In this document: positions 27,174 through 35,382 of the stretch, piece by piece | Layout of the letters: each line of letters begins with the position of its first letter | How positions within the stretch are numbered: position 1 is the stretch's first letter | From: Zeimonas sp003577305 | GTDB lineage: Bacteria; Pseudomonadota; Gammaproteobacteria; Burkholderiales; Burkholderiaceae_E | NCBI GenBank assembly: GCA_030263385.1 | Contig: SZOX01000002.1 | Span: 62,001-126,000, forward strand | Direction: 5' to 3' | Length of the DNA: 64,000 nt | Translations under genes and position numbers: made by a program | The notes under the pieces: generated by a model | Told to the model about the DNA's origin: nothing | What the model saw: only the letters and a program-made list of their open reading frames with translations | Database searches by the model: none

Positions 27174-28946
27174 TCACGCCACTGCCTCGTCGGTCAGGTC
27201 CGCCGATTCCACCAGATGGATGAAGGCATCCTCCATGGTGGGATCGGGCCGCGCGACACTGACCGCGCCGCGCTTGAGCGCGTCGGGCGTGTCGAGCGCG
27301 ATCAGCCGCGCGCGATAGAGCATCGCCACGCGGTCGCAATACTCGGCCTCGTCCATGAAGTGGGTGGTGACCATGATCGTCACGCCCTTTCTCGAGAGAC
27401 CGTTGATGTGGGTCCAGAATTCGCGGCGGGTGATGGGATCGACACCGGAGGTCGGTTCGTCCAGGAACAGCACGGGAGGCCGGTGCATCAGCGCGCAGGC
27501 GAGGGCCAGGCGCTGCTTGTGACCGAGCGGCAGCGAATCGGGCGCGGCGGACAGCCAGGCGGCCAGGTCGAAGGTCTCGATCATTTCCTCGATGCGTTCG
27601 CGCCGCTTCTCGCCTTCCAGTCCGTACACGCCCGCCGCGAATTCCAGGTTCTGGCGGACCGAAAGCAGGCCGTAGAGCGAGAACTTCTGCGCCATGTAAC
27701 CGAGCCGGGCCTTCGCCGCGCCGGTGGCACGGCGCAGATCCAGCCCGACGACGTGCGCTTCGCCGTGGGTAGGCTTCAGAAGCCCGCACAGCATCTTGAA
27801 CGTCGTCGACTTTCCGGCACCGTTGGGGCCGAGCAATCCGAAGATTTCGCCCTTGCGTACCTCGAAGCTGACATCGTCGGTGGCGGTGAAGTCTCCGAAG
27901 CGCTTGGTCAGGTTGCGGCAGGAGACGGCGATATCCGATTCGAGCTCGACCGCGGGCAGGCGCTCGGCGAGAGCCGACGTGCCCCCCGGCCCGCCGCCCA
28001 GCAGATCGATGAAAGCGTCCTCGAAGCGCGCAGGCACCGTTGCCAGCCGCGCCTCGGCCCGATCCGCCAGAGCCTGGATCTGCTCCGTGTCCGAGCCCGC
28101 GCGCAAGACCACGCGCACACCGGCACCCTGGATCACGCCGTCACCGACAGTGTCGAGATCCAGCGCCCTGGCGAGCACGGCGCGACGCTGTTCGCCGACT
28201 TCTTCCAGGCGGAAGCTGCGGCCCGCCAGGCGCTCGGTCAACTCTCCGGGAGGTCCGTCGAAGGCGAGATGGCCTTCGTTGAGCAGCAGCACGCTGTCGC
28301 AGCGCTCGGCCTCGTCGAGGTAGGCGGTGGACCAGACCACCGCCATGCCCTCGTCGGTCAGCGCCTGGACCATGCGCCACAAATCCTGCCGGCTGACCGG
28401 ATCGACGCCGACCCCGGGCTCGTCCAGCAGCAGCACGGCGGGCCGCGCCATGAGGGCGCAGGCCAGGCCCAGCTTCTGCTTCATGCCGCCGGAGAGCTTG
28501 CCAGCCAGGCGCTTCGTGAACGGACCGAGCCGGGTGAAATCGAGCAGTTCGGCAAAGAGGCTTGCGTTCCGATCGACGTCCATGCCGCGAAGCTGCGCAT
28601 ACAGGCGCATGTTCTCCATCACCGACAGGTCTTCGTACAAGCCGAAGCGCTGCGGCATGTAGCCGCTTGCGACGTGTATCGCATCGTTGTCTTGCACCAC
28701 ATCGAAGCCGGCCAGCGTGACGCGGCCTGCGTCGGGCACCAGAAGGCCCGTGAGAATGCGCATCAGCGTGGTCTTGCCGGCGCCGTCCGGCCCGACCAGA
28801 CCCGTCAGGCGGCCGTACTCGATCCGCGCGCTCAGCCCACGCAGCGCGTGAACCGTGCCGAAAGACTTGTCCAGGCGGTCGATGACGACGGCAGCATCGC
28901 CACCGTCATCGCGCAAGCCCGTGGACCGGTCGGCGGCCGCGGGCAT
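27174..28946 (-). CDS. Fused double ABC ATPase (YhiH/RbbA-like)
   Basis: A 590-residue protein with two nucleotide-binding domains in tandem. Domain 1 (about 20-290) has Walker A GPDGAGKTT, signature LSGGMKQK and Walker B VLLLDEP. Domain 2 (about 310-580) has Walker A GPNGAGKST and Walker B VLFLDEP, but its signature is degenerate (LPLGHKQRL instead of LSGGQ). Such fusions power YhiI/YhhJ-type exporters. ATG 28946 is chosen because GGAAGG lies eight bases upstream and it follows the HlyD stop by one base; an upstream ATG at 28988 is possible. Confidence 0.9.
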   Translation of the reverse strand: MPAAADRSTGLRDDGGDAAVVIDRLDKSFGTVHALRGLSARIEYGRLTGLVGPDGAGKTTLMRILTGLLVPDAGRVTLAGFDVVQDNDAIHVASGYMPQRFGLYEDLSVMENMRLYAQLRGMDVDRNASLFAELLDFTRLGPFTKRLAGKLSGGMKQKLGLACALMARPAVLLLDEPGVGVDPVSRQDLWRMVQALTDEGMAVVWSTAYLDEAERCDSVLLLNEGHLAFDGPPGELTERLAGRSFRLEEVGEQRRAVLARALDLDTVGDGVIQGAGVRVVLRAGSDTEQIQALADRAEARLATVPARFEDAFIDLLGGGPGGTSALAERLPAVELESDIAVSCRNLTKRFGDFTATDDVSFEVRKGEIFGLLGPNGAGKSTTFKMLCGLLKPTHGEAHVVGLDLRRATGAAKARLGYMAQKFSLYGLLSVRQNLEFAAGVYGLEGEKRRERIEEMIETFDLAAWLSAAPDSLPLGHKQRLALACALMHRPPVLFLDEPTSGVDPITRREFWTHINGLSRKGVTIMVTTHFMDEAEYCDRVAMLYRARLIALDTPDALKRGAVSVARPDPTMEDAFIHLVESADLTDEAVA

Positions 28947-28947
28947 C

Positions 28948-29976
28948 TCAGCTGCCTTCCGGGCGCGCCCCGGCCGCAGGCCGGGCATCGACGTCCACGG
29001 TCACCGGCATGCCCTGGCGCAGCGCGGCATCGGCGTCTTCGACCACGATGCGCAGGCGATAGACAAGGTCGGTGCGAAGATCGGTCGTCTCCACCGTTTT
29101 CGGCGTGAACTCGGCGCGCGGCGAGATGAAGCCGATCCGGCCGTGATAGACCTTCGCCGACGAATCGCTGCGCACGCGTACCGGCGTGCCCGGCGCAATG
29201 CGCCCGAGATCCGGTTCGCCCACGTAGGCACGCACGTACACCGGCGCATCGAGGCTCAGGCTGTACACCGTGCTCTGGCTGGCGACCATGCTGCCCGGCT
29301 CGCGCACCCGGGCGATCACGGTGCCGGCGCCGGGCGCGAAGAGTTCGGCATCGGCCAGCGCGGTGGCGGCCTGCGCTCGCGCCGCCTCCGCAGCGGCCAG
29401 GCGCGCCTCGCCGGCGGCGATGTCTTCCCTGCGAAAGCCTTCGGTGGCCTGCGACAAGGCGGCCTGCGCCGATTTCACCGCGGCGACCGCCTGGTCGTGC
29501 GCTGCACGCGCGGCATCCACCGTACGCTGGCTGCTGGCGCCCGACGCGAACAGAGCGCTCTGCCGGCGAAAGTTGCGCTCGGCATCGCTGGCCACCGCCA
29601 GCGCCTTGTTCACCGCCTCCCTGGCCTGGGCGATCTCCTGGGGGCGCAGGCCGCGACGCAGTTTTGCCAGTTCCACCTGCGCCAGGCGCATCGCCGCGTC
29701 GGCGGCCGCGAGGGCTTCGAGATAGGGTCGGGCGTCGAGCGTGGCCATCCGTGCGCCGGCCGTGACGACGTCGCCTTCGTCGAACACCATCTGCGCCACC
29801 CGTCCCGGCTGCCTGAACGCCAGCTGCACCTCCCGGATGTCGACGTTGCCGTAGAGTTGCAGCGTGCCGCCATCAGTGCCGGTTCGCTGCACCCACAGGA
29901 AACCGGCGCCCACAGCAACGATGACGACGGCGGCAATGCCGAAGGCGCGCTTCGCACCACGAGAAGGGCTCTTCAT
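28948..29976 (-). CDS. HlyD/EmrA-type periplasmic adaptor
   Basis: A 342-residue adaptor with one N-terminal membrane anchor (FGIAAVVIVAVGAGFLWV), a barrel-sandwich domain (GNVDIREVQLAFRQPGRV), a coiled coil of roughly residues 90-200, and a beta-barrel. It resembles YhiI/YbhG, which work with double-ATPase ABC-2 exporters. The start overlaps the TetR stop by four bases (ATGA). Confidence 0.9.
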   Translation of the reverse strand: MKSPSRGAKRAFGIAAVVIVAVGAGFLWVQRTGTDGGTLQLYGNVDIREVQLAFRQPGRVAQMVFDEGDVVTAGARMATLDARPYLEALAAADAAMRLAQVELAKLRRGLRPQEIAQAREAVNKALAVASDAERNFRRQSALFASGASSQRTVDAARAAHDQAVAAVKSAQAALSQATEGFRREDIAAGEARLAAAEAARAQAATALADAELFAPGAGTVIARVREPGSMVASQSTVYSLSLDAPVYVRAYVGEPDLGRIAPGTPVRVRSDSSAKVYHGRIGFISPRAEFTPKTVETTDLRTDLVYRLRIVVEDADAALRQGMPVTVDVDARPAAGARPEGS

Positions 29977-30581
29977 CGCTTCGCTCCGAGGCCTCGGCGA
30001 TAGATGGCGAACGCCGCAGGTGCGTCGCGGCGGATCTGTCCGACCCTGCCCGCCAGGAGCGACTGCAACACCAGCCCCTGGATGACGCCGATGAAGAGCA
30101 CCGCGGCGGCATCGACGTCGAGACCGGCGTCGAACTCGCCCTGTGCCTTGCCCGCCTCGAGCAGGCCGTTCAGGCGCTCGCGATACCTGCGAACCAGGGT
30201 CTGCACCATCTTCTTGGCCAGGGTCTTGCCCGAGCGCTGCAGTTCTCCGAAGAGCATGCGCGGCACGCCGGGGTGCCTGGAGACGAAATCGATGTGCGCC
30301 ATGAACATGGCTTCGAGCGCGGCGGCCGGCGATTCGGCGCCTTCTGCCGCCTTGTCGACGCGCGCGAGCAGGCGTTCGCTCACCCAGGACATCGCGGCTT
30401 CCAGGATCGCGTCCTTGTTCGGGAAGTGGCGGAACAGCGCGCCCTGCGTCAGCCCCATGCGCTCGGCAATTGCGGTGGTGGTGATCTCGGCCGGGTTCTG
30501 CTCGGCCGCCAGGTCGACCATTGCCTCGACCGTGGCCGCGCGACGCTCTTCGGCAGGCATGGGGTGAGCACGTTCGTTCAC
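29973..30581 (-). CDS. TetR-family repressor of the efflux/PHA locus
   Basis: A 202-residue regulator with an N-terminal helix-turn-helix (TTTAIAERMGLTQGALFRHFPNKDAIL) and a ligand-binding C-terminal domain. The start is taken as GTG 30581 because AAGGA lies nine bases upstream; ATG 30560 is an alternative. First gene of the nine-gene minus-strand operon. The two palindromes at 30602-30615 and 30694-30707 in the divergent promoter region are the likely binding sites, so it probably controls both directions, including its own expression. Confidence 0.85.
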   Translation of the reverse strand: MNERAHPMPAEERRAATVEAMVDLAAEQNPAEITTTAIAERMGLTQGALFRHFPNKDAILEAAMSWVSERLLARVDKAAEGAESPAAALEAMFMAHIDFVSRHPGVPRMLFGELQRSGKTLAKKMVQTLVRRYRERLNGLLEAGKAQGEFDAGLDVDAAAVLFIGVIQGLVLQSLLAGRVGQIRRDAPAAFAIYRRGLGAKR

Positions 30582-30601
30582 TGTTCGATGTCCTTGGAGT
30601 G

Positions 30602-30615
30602 AGTAATCTATTACT
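30602..30615. promoter_or_regulatory. Palindromic operator 1 (AGTAATCTATTACT)
   Basis: AGTAAT and ATTACT are inverted around a two-base centre, 20 bases upstream of the TetR gene start. The identical motif recurs inverted at 30694-30707. The AT-rich palindrome stands out against its GC-rich surroundings. Confidence 0.75.
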
Positions 30616-30693
30616 AGCTTAGCATGCTGATTCGATCCCTGCAACGAGGGCGGCCCGCCGAAGGTTGCTTCGCCGGTCCGGCTCAGCTAGGAT

Positions 30694-30707
30694 AGTAATA
30701 GATTACT
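30694..30707. promoter_or_regulatory. Palindromic operator 2 (AGTAATAGATTACT)
   Basis: Exact reverse complement of operator 1, 64 bases before the 58-aa ORF start on the plus strand. Two matching sites in one divergent promoter region suggest control of both directions by the adjacent TetR protein. Confidence 0.75.
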
Positions 30708-30770
30708 AACTCGCAATGATGGCCGGGCGATTCGCCCGATCAGGGCGCGACATGACCATGGAGAACCCGG

Positions 30771-30947
30771 ATGAACACCGAAACCCTTCCGATCGAGAGC
30801 CTCTCGAACTCGGCCAGCTGGCAGGAAGCCGTCTCCGACGCATTCGCCGAAGCCGCCGGCACGGCCCCGTTCGCCGATGCTCTGCGGCAGTGGGCGCAGC
30901 CCTCGGCATCGTCCCCGGTCGCCGGCCAGGGCAAGGCGCGCAGGTGA
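30771..30947 (+). CDS. Small 58-residue protein upstream of phaB
   Basis: Opens at ATG 30771 after GGAGA and ends at 30947, 10 bases before the PhaB start. The peptide (MNTETLPIESLSNSASWQEA at its start) has a balanced composition with an acidic, alanine-rich middle and a basic end, unlike the arginine-rich shadow frame on the same stretch. No known family is recognised. As the first gene downstream of the operator it could be a small regulator or a short phasin-like protein, but this is only inference. Confidence 0.5.
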   Translation: MNTETLPIESLSNSASWQEAVSDAFAEAAGTAPFADALRQWAQPSASSPVAGQGKARR

Positions 30948-30957
30948 GGACGGTGCG

Positions 30958-31704
30958 ATGAAGACCCGCGGACGTACCGCATTGATCACTGGCGGCAACC
31001 GGGGCCTCGGAGAAGCCATCGCACGCGCGCTGCACGACGCCGGACATGCGGTGATCGTCACCCATACGCCGGGCAACAGCAGGGTCGCCGCGTGGCTGCA
31101 AGCGCAGGCGGCCGAAGGCTATGCATTTGCCGCCTATGGCGTGGACGTCTCCGACTACGAATCGACGCAGGAACTCGCGCGCCAGGTTCATGCCGATGGT
31201 CACCGTGTCGACATCCTCGTGAACAACGCGGGCATTACCCGTGATTCGACCTTGCGCAAGCTGGACAAGCCCGGTTGGGATGCGGTGCTGCGCACCAACC
31301 TCGATTCGATGTTCAACGTCACGAAACCGTTCATCGAGCCGATGATCGGGCGCGGCTGGGGACGCATCATCAACATCGCGTCGATCAACGGCAGCAAAGG
31401 GCAATTCGGCCAGACCAACTACTCGGCGTCCAAGGCCGGCGTGCACGGTTTCACCAAGGCGCTCGCCCAGGAAGTGGCGCGCAAGGGCGTGACGGTCAAC
31501 ACGGTTTCGCCGGGGTACCTGGCCACCGAGATGGTCTCCGCGGTGCGCGAAGACGTGCTCGGGCAGATCGTTGCGGCCATACCCGTCGGGCGCCTCGGCG
31601 AACCGGCCGAGATTGCCGCCCTGGTGGCGTTCATCGCCAGCGATGCCGCTGCTTTCATGACGGGCAGCAACGTCTCGATGAACGGTGGACAGCACATGTA
31701 TTGA
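30958..31704 (+). CDS. phaB: Acetoacetyl-CoA reductase / SDR (PhaB-like)
   Basis: A 248-residue short-chain dehydrogenase. The NADPH-binding GGNRGLG motif, NNAG (residues about 87-90), catalytic serine region IASINGSKGQFGQ, and catalytic YxxxK as YSASK are all present. The sequence GQFGQTNYSASKAG is characteristic of PhaB, which supplies (R)-3-hydroxybutyryl-CoA to PHA synthase. PhaC is encoded in the divergent operon. No phaA thiolase lies nearby. GAGGA precedes the start. Confidence 0.88.
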   Translation: MKTRGRTALITGGNRGLGEAIARALHDAGHAVIVTHTPGNSRVAAWLQAQAAEGYAFAAYGVDVSDYESTQELARQVHADGHRVDILVNNAGITRDSTLRKLDKPGWDAVLRTNLDSMFNVTKPFIEPMIGRGWGRIINIASINGSKGQFGQTNYSASKAGVHGFTKALAQEVARKGVTVNTVSPGYLATEMVSAVREDVLGQIVAAIPVGRLGEPAEIAALVAFIASDAAAFMTGSNVSMNGGQHMY

Positions 31705-33742
31705 GCGGCGCAGCGCCGCGCGGGTGGCAATCGTCGCTGCGCTCTTTCTTGGCGGCTGCAGCGTCGTCGGCGAGTTCCGGCCTTCGGTCACGTGGCGAGC
31801 CGTTTCACCGGGCGAATCCATCGCGGCGCAGCGCGGCGACATCCTCACGACGGGGCAGCCGAGTGCGCTGACCACGCAGACGGTTCGCGTGACCGGCCTG
31901 GATCTCGACGCCTGCGCGACGCTCTCGTCGCCCGGCTGCGTTTCGGCATTGACCGCTGCCGGCGGCATCTCCGACGAGCGCCGCCTCTCGGCGCTCGCGG
32001 AACTCTGGCTCCAGCAGGCGATATCGGCATCCCTGCAGGCCGACCCGCGGGCCGGAGACGCCACCAGCGTCGCCCCGTGGATGGAAACCATGCGCTACGC
32101 CTATGCCTATCTCTTCTACACCAGGCGCGCGCCGGGCGAGCGCGCGTTCGAAGATCGGCAGACGCAGGTGCGCGACTGGTACAACTACGCCGCGCAGCAG
32201 GCGGTCGCGCAATTGTTCGGCGCACGCGAGACGAAGCCGGGCATCCAGGCGCAGGACAGCAGGGTTCGGTTCGGCGAGTGGACGCTGCGCGTCGAGTCGA
32301 AGGCACGCCTTCCCGGAGATGCCAGCGTTCCGGCTGAACTGTTGCCGGCATCCACGCTGGCGTTTGGCGGCTTGCGCAGCATCTACCGCCGCGACGGGTT
32401 CGGTGCAGCAATGGTCGCGGTCGCGGACATCGATCCGGTCGCGCGCAAGGCAATCGCCGATCTGCCGGCGAAGGACGAATGGCCGGCGTCTCGTCGGCGC
32501 GCGACGTTGCCTCCAGCCTGGAGCGAGATGCCCGCGCCGAACGTGACCGCCGTGTTTCGATTCGACGCACCGACGCTGGACCAGTTGCTTCGGACGCGTG
32601 AGGTCATCCTCGACGTTCATGACCCGCTCATGGAGAGCGAGCTGACCCTGCATGCCCACCGGGTGCCGCTGGCCGGCAATTTCACGGCAGGCTATGCCCT
32701 GTGGCTGGCGCGATCCGGGTTCAACCGGCAATCGCTGCGCACTCTGTTCGGTCGCGAACACGGAATCGACCATCCGCATCTGTACCTGATGCAGCCGTTC
32801 GATCCGGACCGCCGCATCGTTCTCATGCTGCATGGACTGGCCAGCAGTCCCGAGGCCTGGGTCAATGTAGCCAACGAGCTTCTCGGCGACGAAGGGTTGC
32901 GTCGCGAGTTCCAGATCTGGCAGGTGCATTACCCGACGAACATGCCGGTACCCGCCAACCATGCGGCGATCCGCCGGCTCCTTCACGAGGTTCTGCGCCA
33001 CTTCGACCCGGAAGGGCGAGCCGCAGCATCGCGCGGTCTGATTCTGGTCGGGCACAGCATGGGCGGCCTCATTGCGCGCCTGATGGTGTCGACAGCCGAC
33101 CGGGAGCTTTGGGATTGGGCGTCCACCGATCTCGGGATCGATCCGGATCTTCTCGATCGATCCCGCCCTTTGCTCGATCCGATGTTGCGCTTCCAGCCGT
33201 TTCCGGGCGTCGAGCGCGTGATTTTCATCGCGACGCCACATCGCGGGACCGCAGTTGCCGGCCACGGGCTCGCGCGCTGGGCGTCCAGGCTCGTCCGGTT
33301 GCCGTTGACGCTGCTCGAGGCCTTCGGCATCGCGTTTCAGGGGCGTGCCGAGGCGAGCGCAACGAGCGCAACCCGGGTTCTGGAGACGATTCCGACGAGT
33401 GTCGACCAGCTCGACGAACACGATCCGTTCCTGCGGGCCGCCGCCCGGCTGCCGATTTCGGATCGAGTGCGCTACCACTCGATCATCGCCCGACTGCACG
33501 CTGACGGCGAGCTCGAATCGTCGGACGACGGCCTCGTGCCATATCGCAGTGCGCATCTGGCAGGGGCCGCCTCCGAGAAGACAATCGTCTCGGGGCACAG
33601 CGTGCAGGAGACCGCAGCTTCGATTCTGGAAGTCCGGCGCATCCTGCAAGAAGACCTTGCTCCGGTGCCGCCTCGCCGGAATCCCTCGCCGTTTCCACCG
33701 GCCCGATCGGCCGATGGAACATTTTTCCGCCCCGTTCGTTAA
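31685..33742 (+). CDS. Alpha/beta-hydrolase lipoprotein, lipase-like
   Basis: About 685 residues with a lipobox (FLGGC) near residue 25, so probably lipid-anchored in the envelope. The hydrolase core is in the second half: oxyanion segment LMLHGLASSPEAW near 380, nucleophile box GHSMGG near 458, and histidine SGHSVQE near 640. It resembles esterase/lipase (PGAP1-like) domains. The first 350 residues are unassigned. The start is uncertain: GTG 31685 overlaps the end of phaB, and GTG 31721 is an alternative. Its 3' end carries the promoter of the sigma factor gene. Confidence 0.8.
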   Translation: MDSTCIERRSAARVAIVAALFLGGCSVVGEFRPSVTWRAVSPGESIAAQRGDILTTGQPSALTTQTVRVTGLDLDACATLSSPGCVSALTAAGGISDERRLSALAELWLQQAISASLQADPRAGDATSVAPWMETMRYAYAYLFYTRRAPGERAFEDRQTQVRDWYNYAAQQAVAQLFGARETKPGIQAQDSRVRFGEWTLRVESKARLPGDASVPAELLPASTLAFGGLRSIYRRDGFGAAMVAVADIDPVARKAIADLPAKDEWPASRRRATLPPAWSEMPAPNVTAVFRFDAPTLDQLLRTREVILDVHDPLMESELTLHAHRVPLAGNFTAGYALWLARSGFNRQSLRTLFGREHGIDHPHLYLMQPFDPDRRIVLMLHGLASSPEAWVNVANELLGDEGLRREFQIWQVHYPTNMPVPANHAAIRRLLHEVLRHFDPEGRAAASRGLILVGHSMGGLIARLMVSTADRELWDWASTDLGIDPDLLDRSRPLLDPMLRFQPFPGVERVIFIATPHRGTAVAGHGLARWASRLVRLPLTLLEAFGIAFQGRAEASATSATRVLETIPTSVDQLDEHDPFLRAAARLPISDRVRYHSIIARLHADGELESSDDGLVPYRSAHLAGAASEKTIVSGHSVQETAASILEVRRILQEDLAPVPPRRNPSPFPPARSADGTFFRPVR

Positions 33743-33743
33743 A
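33716..33743 (+). promoter_or_regulatory. ECF-type promoter before the sigma gene
   Basis: GGAACA (33716-33721), a 15-base spacer, then CGTTAAA (33737-33743), overlapping the last codons of the lipase gene. The same two elements with the same 15-base spacing recur at 35295-35322. GGAAC/CGTT is the usual form of ECF sigma promoters, so this one is likely autoregulatory. Confidence 0.7.
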
Positions 33744-33784
33744 ACCGATATCGCGGCGTTGACCAGTGGAGGATGTCCGCCTTG

Positions 33785-34345
33785 ATGGCGGCGGAAGACA
33801 GCCAGCTGGTGCAACGAGCCCGGAACGGCGACGAGCGCGCGTTCGCCGAGCTGGTTCGCCGGCACCAGGACCGCGTCTTCCGCTTCGTGCTGCGGATGAC
33901 CGGATCGCGCGACGAATCGATGGACCTGACGCAGGACGCTTTCATGAAGGCATGGCAGGCGCTGCCCCGCTGGGAGCCGCAGGCGCAATTCCGCACCTGG
34001 CTGTTACAGATCGCGCGCAACGGCGCGCTCGACCTGCTGCGCCGGCGCGGGACAGTGGACTTCGTGCCGATCGAGGAAGGTGTGGACTTCGCGGCGCAGC
34101 AGCCGGCGCCGGAAGAGCAGGTCGATCTGCGGCAGCGCTACGGGCTGCTCGATGCGGTGCTGCGCCAATTGCCGCCCGAGCATCGCGAGATCCTGCTGCT
34201 GCGCGAGATCGAGCAACTGTCGTACGCGGAAATCGCGACGACGCTGGAAATCCAGGAAGGAACGGTCAAGTCGCGCATGGCCCGGGCGCGGGCGGCGCTG
34301 CTCGAACGCTACCGACGTGCAACCGGGGAGCGCCGCGATGCATGA
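33785..34345 (+). CDS. ECF RNA polymerase sigma factor
   Basis: A 186-residue sigma-70 family factor of the ECF type: region 2 with LVRRHQDRVFRFVLRMTG and DLTQDAFMKAWQAL, region 4 with LPPEHREILLLREIEQLSYAEIATTLEIQEGTVKSRMARAR. It lacks regions 1 and 3. The start is not certain: GGAGG lies 12 bases before ATG 33785, and ATG 33773 would be too close to it. Cotranscribed with the anti-sigma gene, which overlaps its end by eight bases. Confidence 0.88.
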   Translation: MAAEDSQLVQRARNGDERAFAELVRRHQDRVFRFVLRMTGSRDESMDLTQDAFMKAWQALPRWEPQAQFRTWLLQIARNGALDLLRRRGTVDFVPIEEGVDFAAQQPAPEEQVDLRQRYGLLDAVLRQLPPEHREILLLREIEQLSYAEIATTLEIQEGTVKSRMARARAALLERYRRATGERRDA

Positions 34346-34808
34346 ATCCTGCCCGAGGACGGTCGACATCTCGGCATACCTCGATCACGAACAAAGCGCG
34401 GTCGAGCGCGCACGGCTGCAGTCTCACCTCGCGACCTGCCCGCAGTGCGGCGCGATGCTCGCGGGCTTGCGAGGGTTGCGCGACGAGCTTCGCGAGCTTC
34501 CCGAGGAAACGCTCGGCTTCGATCTCTCCGAAGTGATTCGCGGCCGATTGGCAGCCACCGCCAGGCCCCGCCCGGCGCCGTCGCCGCGGCGGCGCTGGTT
34601 CGAGTTCGTGCCGATGGGGCTGGGAGCCGGTGCCGCGCTGTCGCTCGGCCTGTTCATCGGCACGGGGCTGACGGCGGGTTCGGCCGGCGTGGTCGCACCG
34701 CGAGTCGCTGCACTGGCGGTGTTCGATCCGGTTGCGCCGGGCAGCCTGTGCGCGGGCGCCGAAGCCTGCTTCGCTCGGCCGGCGGCGAATCCGGGAGGCG
34801 CGCGATGA
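34338..34808 (+). CDS. Zinc-finger anti-sigma factor
   Basis: A 156-residue protein with an N-terminal anti-sigma zinc motif (histidine, then HLATCPQC), a proline-rich joint and one transmembrane helix (about residues 90-115), followed by a short periplasmic tail. It would hold the ECF factor at the membrane until signalled. The start overlaps the sigma gene by eight bases, and its stop overlaps the next start (ATGA). Confidence 0.85.
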   Translation: MHESCPRTVDISAYLDHEQSAVERARLQSHLATCPQCGAMLAGLRGLRDELRELPEETLGFDLSEVIRGRLAATARPRPAPSPRRRWFEFVPMGLGAGAALSLGLFIGTGLTAGSAGVVAPRVAALAVFDPVAPGSLCAGAEACFARPAANPGGAR

Positions 34809-35278
34809 AGGCGTCCACGCTGCGTCTGGCGCTGGCCCTGTCGCTGCTGGTGAACCTCGGGGCGCTCGGCGCGGTCGGCTACCGCATCCTGGGCACCGGT
34901 GCTGCGCCCCACGAGGCCGGCGCCGCCGACAGCTTTCCCGGATTGGCACGATACCTGTCGCTGTCGGCCGAGCAGCAGCGCCGCTGGCACGAAGCCGAGA
35001 CCACGTTCATCGGACTGCTCGCCGACGGCGGCGACGAGATCCTGCGGCGTCGCAACCGCCTGATCGACGAAGTCTTCGCCGAAGCGCCCGATGCGGCCCG
35101 AATCGAGGCCGAGCGCGCGCGCATCGCGCAACTGCAGGACGAGCGCCAGCGGATCGTGATCGAGCAACTGCTGCGCGAACGCGAGATCCTCGACGCGGGC
35201 CAGCGCGAGCGGCTCGCGCAACTGCTGCGCAACCAGCCAACCGGCGTTTCGGGCTTCGAGCAGCTGCACCGTGACTGA
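34805..35278 (+). CDS. Spy/CnrX-like periplasmic protein
   Basis: A 157-residue protein with an N-terminal membrane segment (LALALSLLVNLGALGAVGYRIL) and a helical periplasmic domain with LxxT-like repeats (FPGLARYLSLSAEQQRRWHE and LAQLLRNQP), typical of Spy/CpxP and of heavy-metal sensor proteins such as CnrX. In sigma/anti-sigma/third-gene operons of this shape the third protein often senses metal or envelope stress. The metal specificity cannot be inferred. Confidence 0.7.
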   Translation: MKASTLRLALALSLLVNLGALGAVGYRILGTGAAPHEAGAADSFPGLARYLSLSAEQQRRWHEAETTFIGLLADGGDEILRRRNRLIDEVFAEAPDAARIEAERARIAQLQDERQRIVIEQLLREREILDAGQRERLAQLLRNQPTGVSGFEQLHRD

Positions 35279-35294
35279 ACCGGCCGAGGCCAGG

Positions 35295-35322
35295 GGAACA
35301 TTTCGCGTCGATCTTCGTTGAA
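35295..35322 (+). promoter_or_regulatory. ECF-type promoter before the DnrO-like gene
   Basis: GGAACA (35295-35300), 15 bases, CGTTGAA (35316-35322), the same elements and spacing as at 33716. It would let the local sigma factor drive the downstream secreted-protein gene separately. Confidence 0.7.
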
Positions 35323-35382
35323 CGGGTCATGGCAGGCGCGAAAGGCGCGCCCGCCGCGCCACCCGAACACGGAGATGAAGCG

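Noticed and set aside
24509..27223. Open frame of 904 codons opposite the ABC-2 permeases and NodT gene
   Set aside because: Composition is dominated by R, Q, H, G and D, and it is opposite three well-supported genes.
30716..30961. 81-codon frame overlapping the 58-aa ORF
   Set aside because: Arginine-rich and without a good ribosome site; the alternative frame has a better composition and position.
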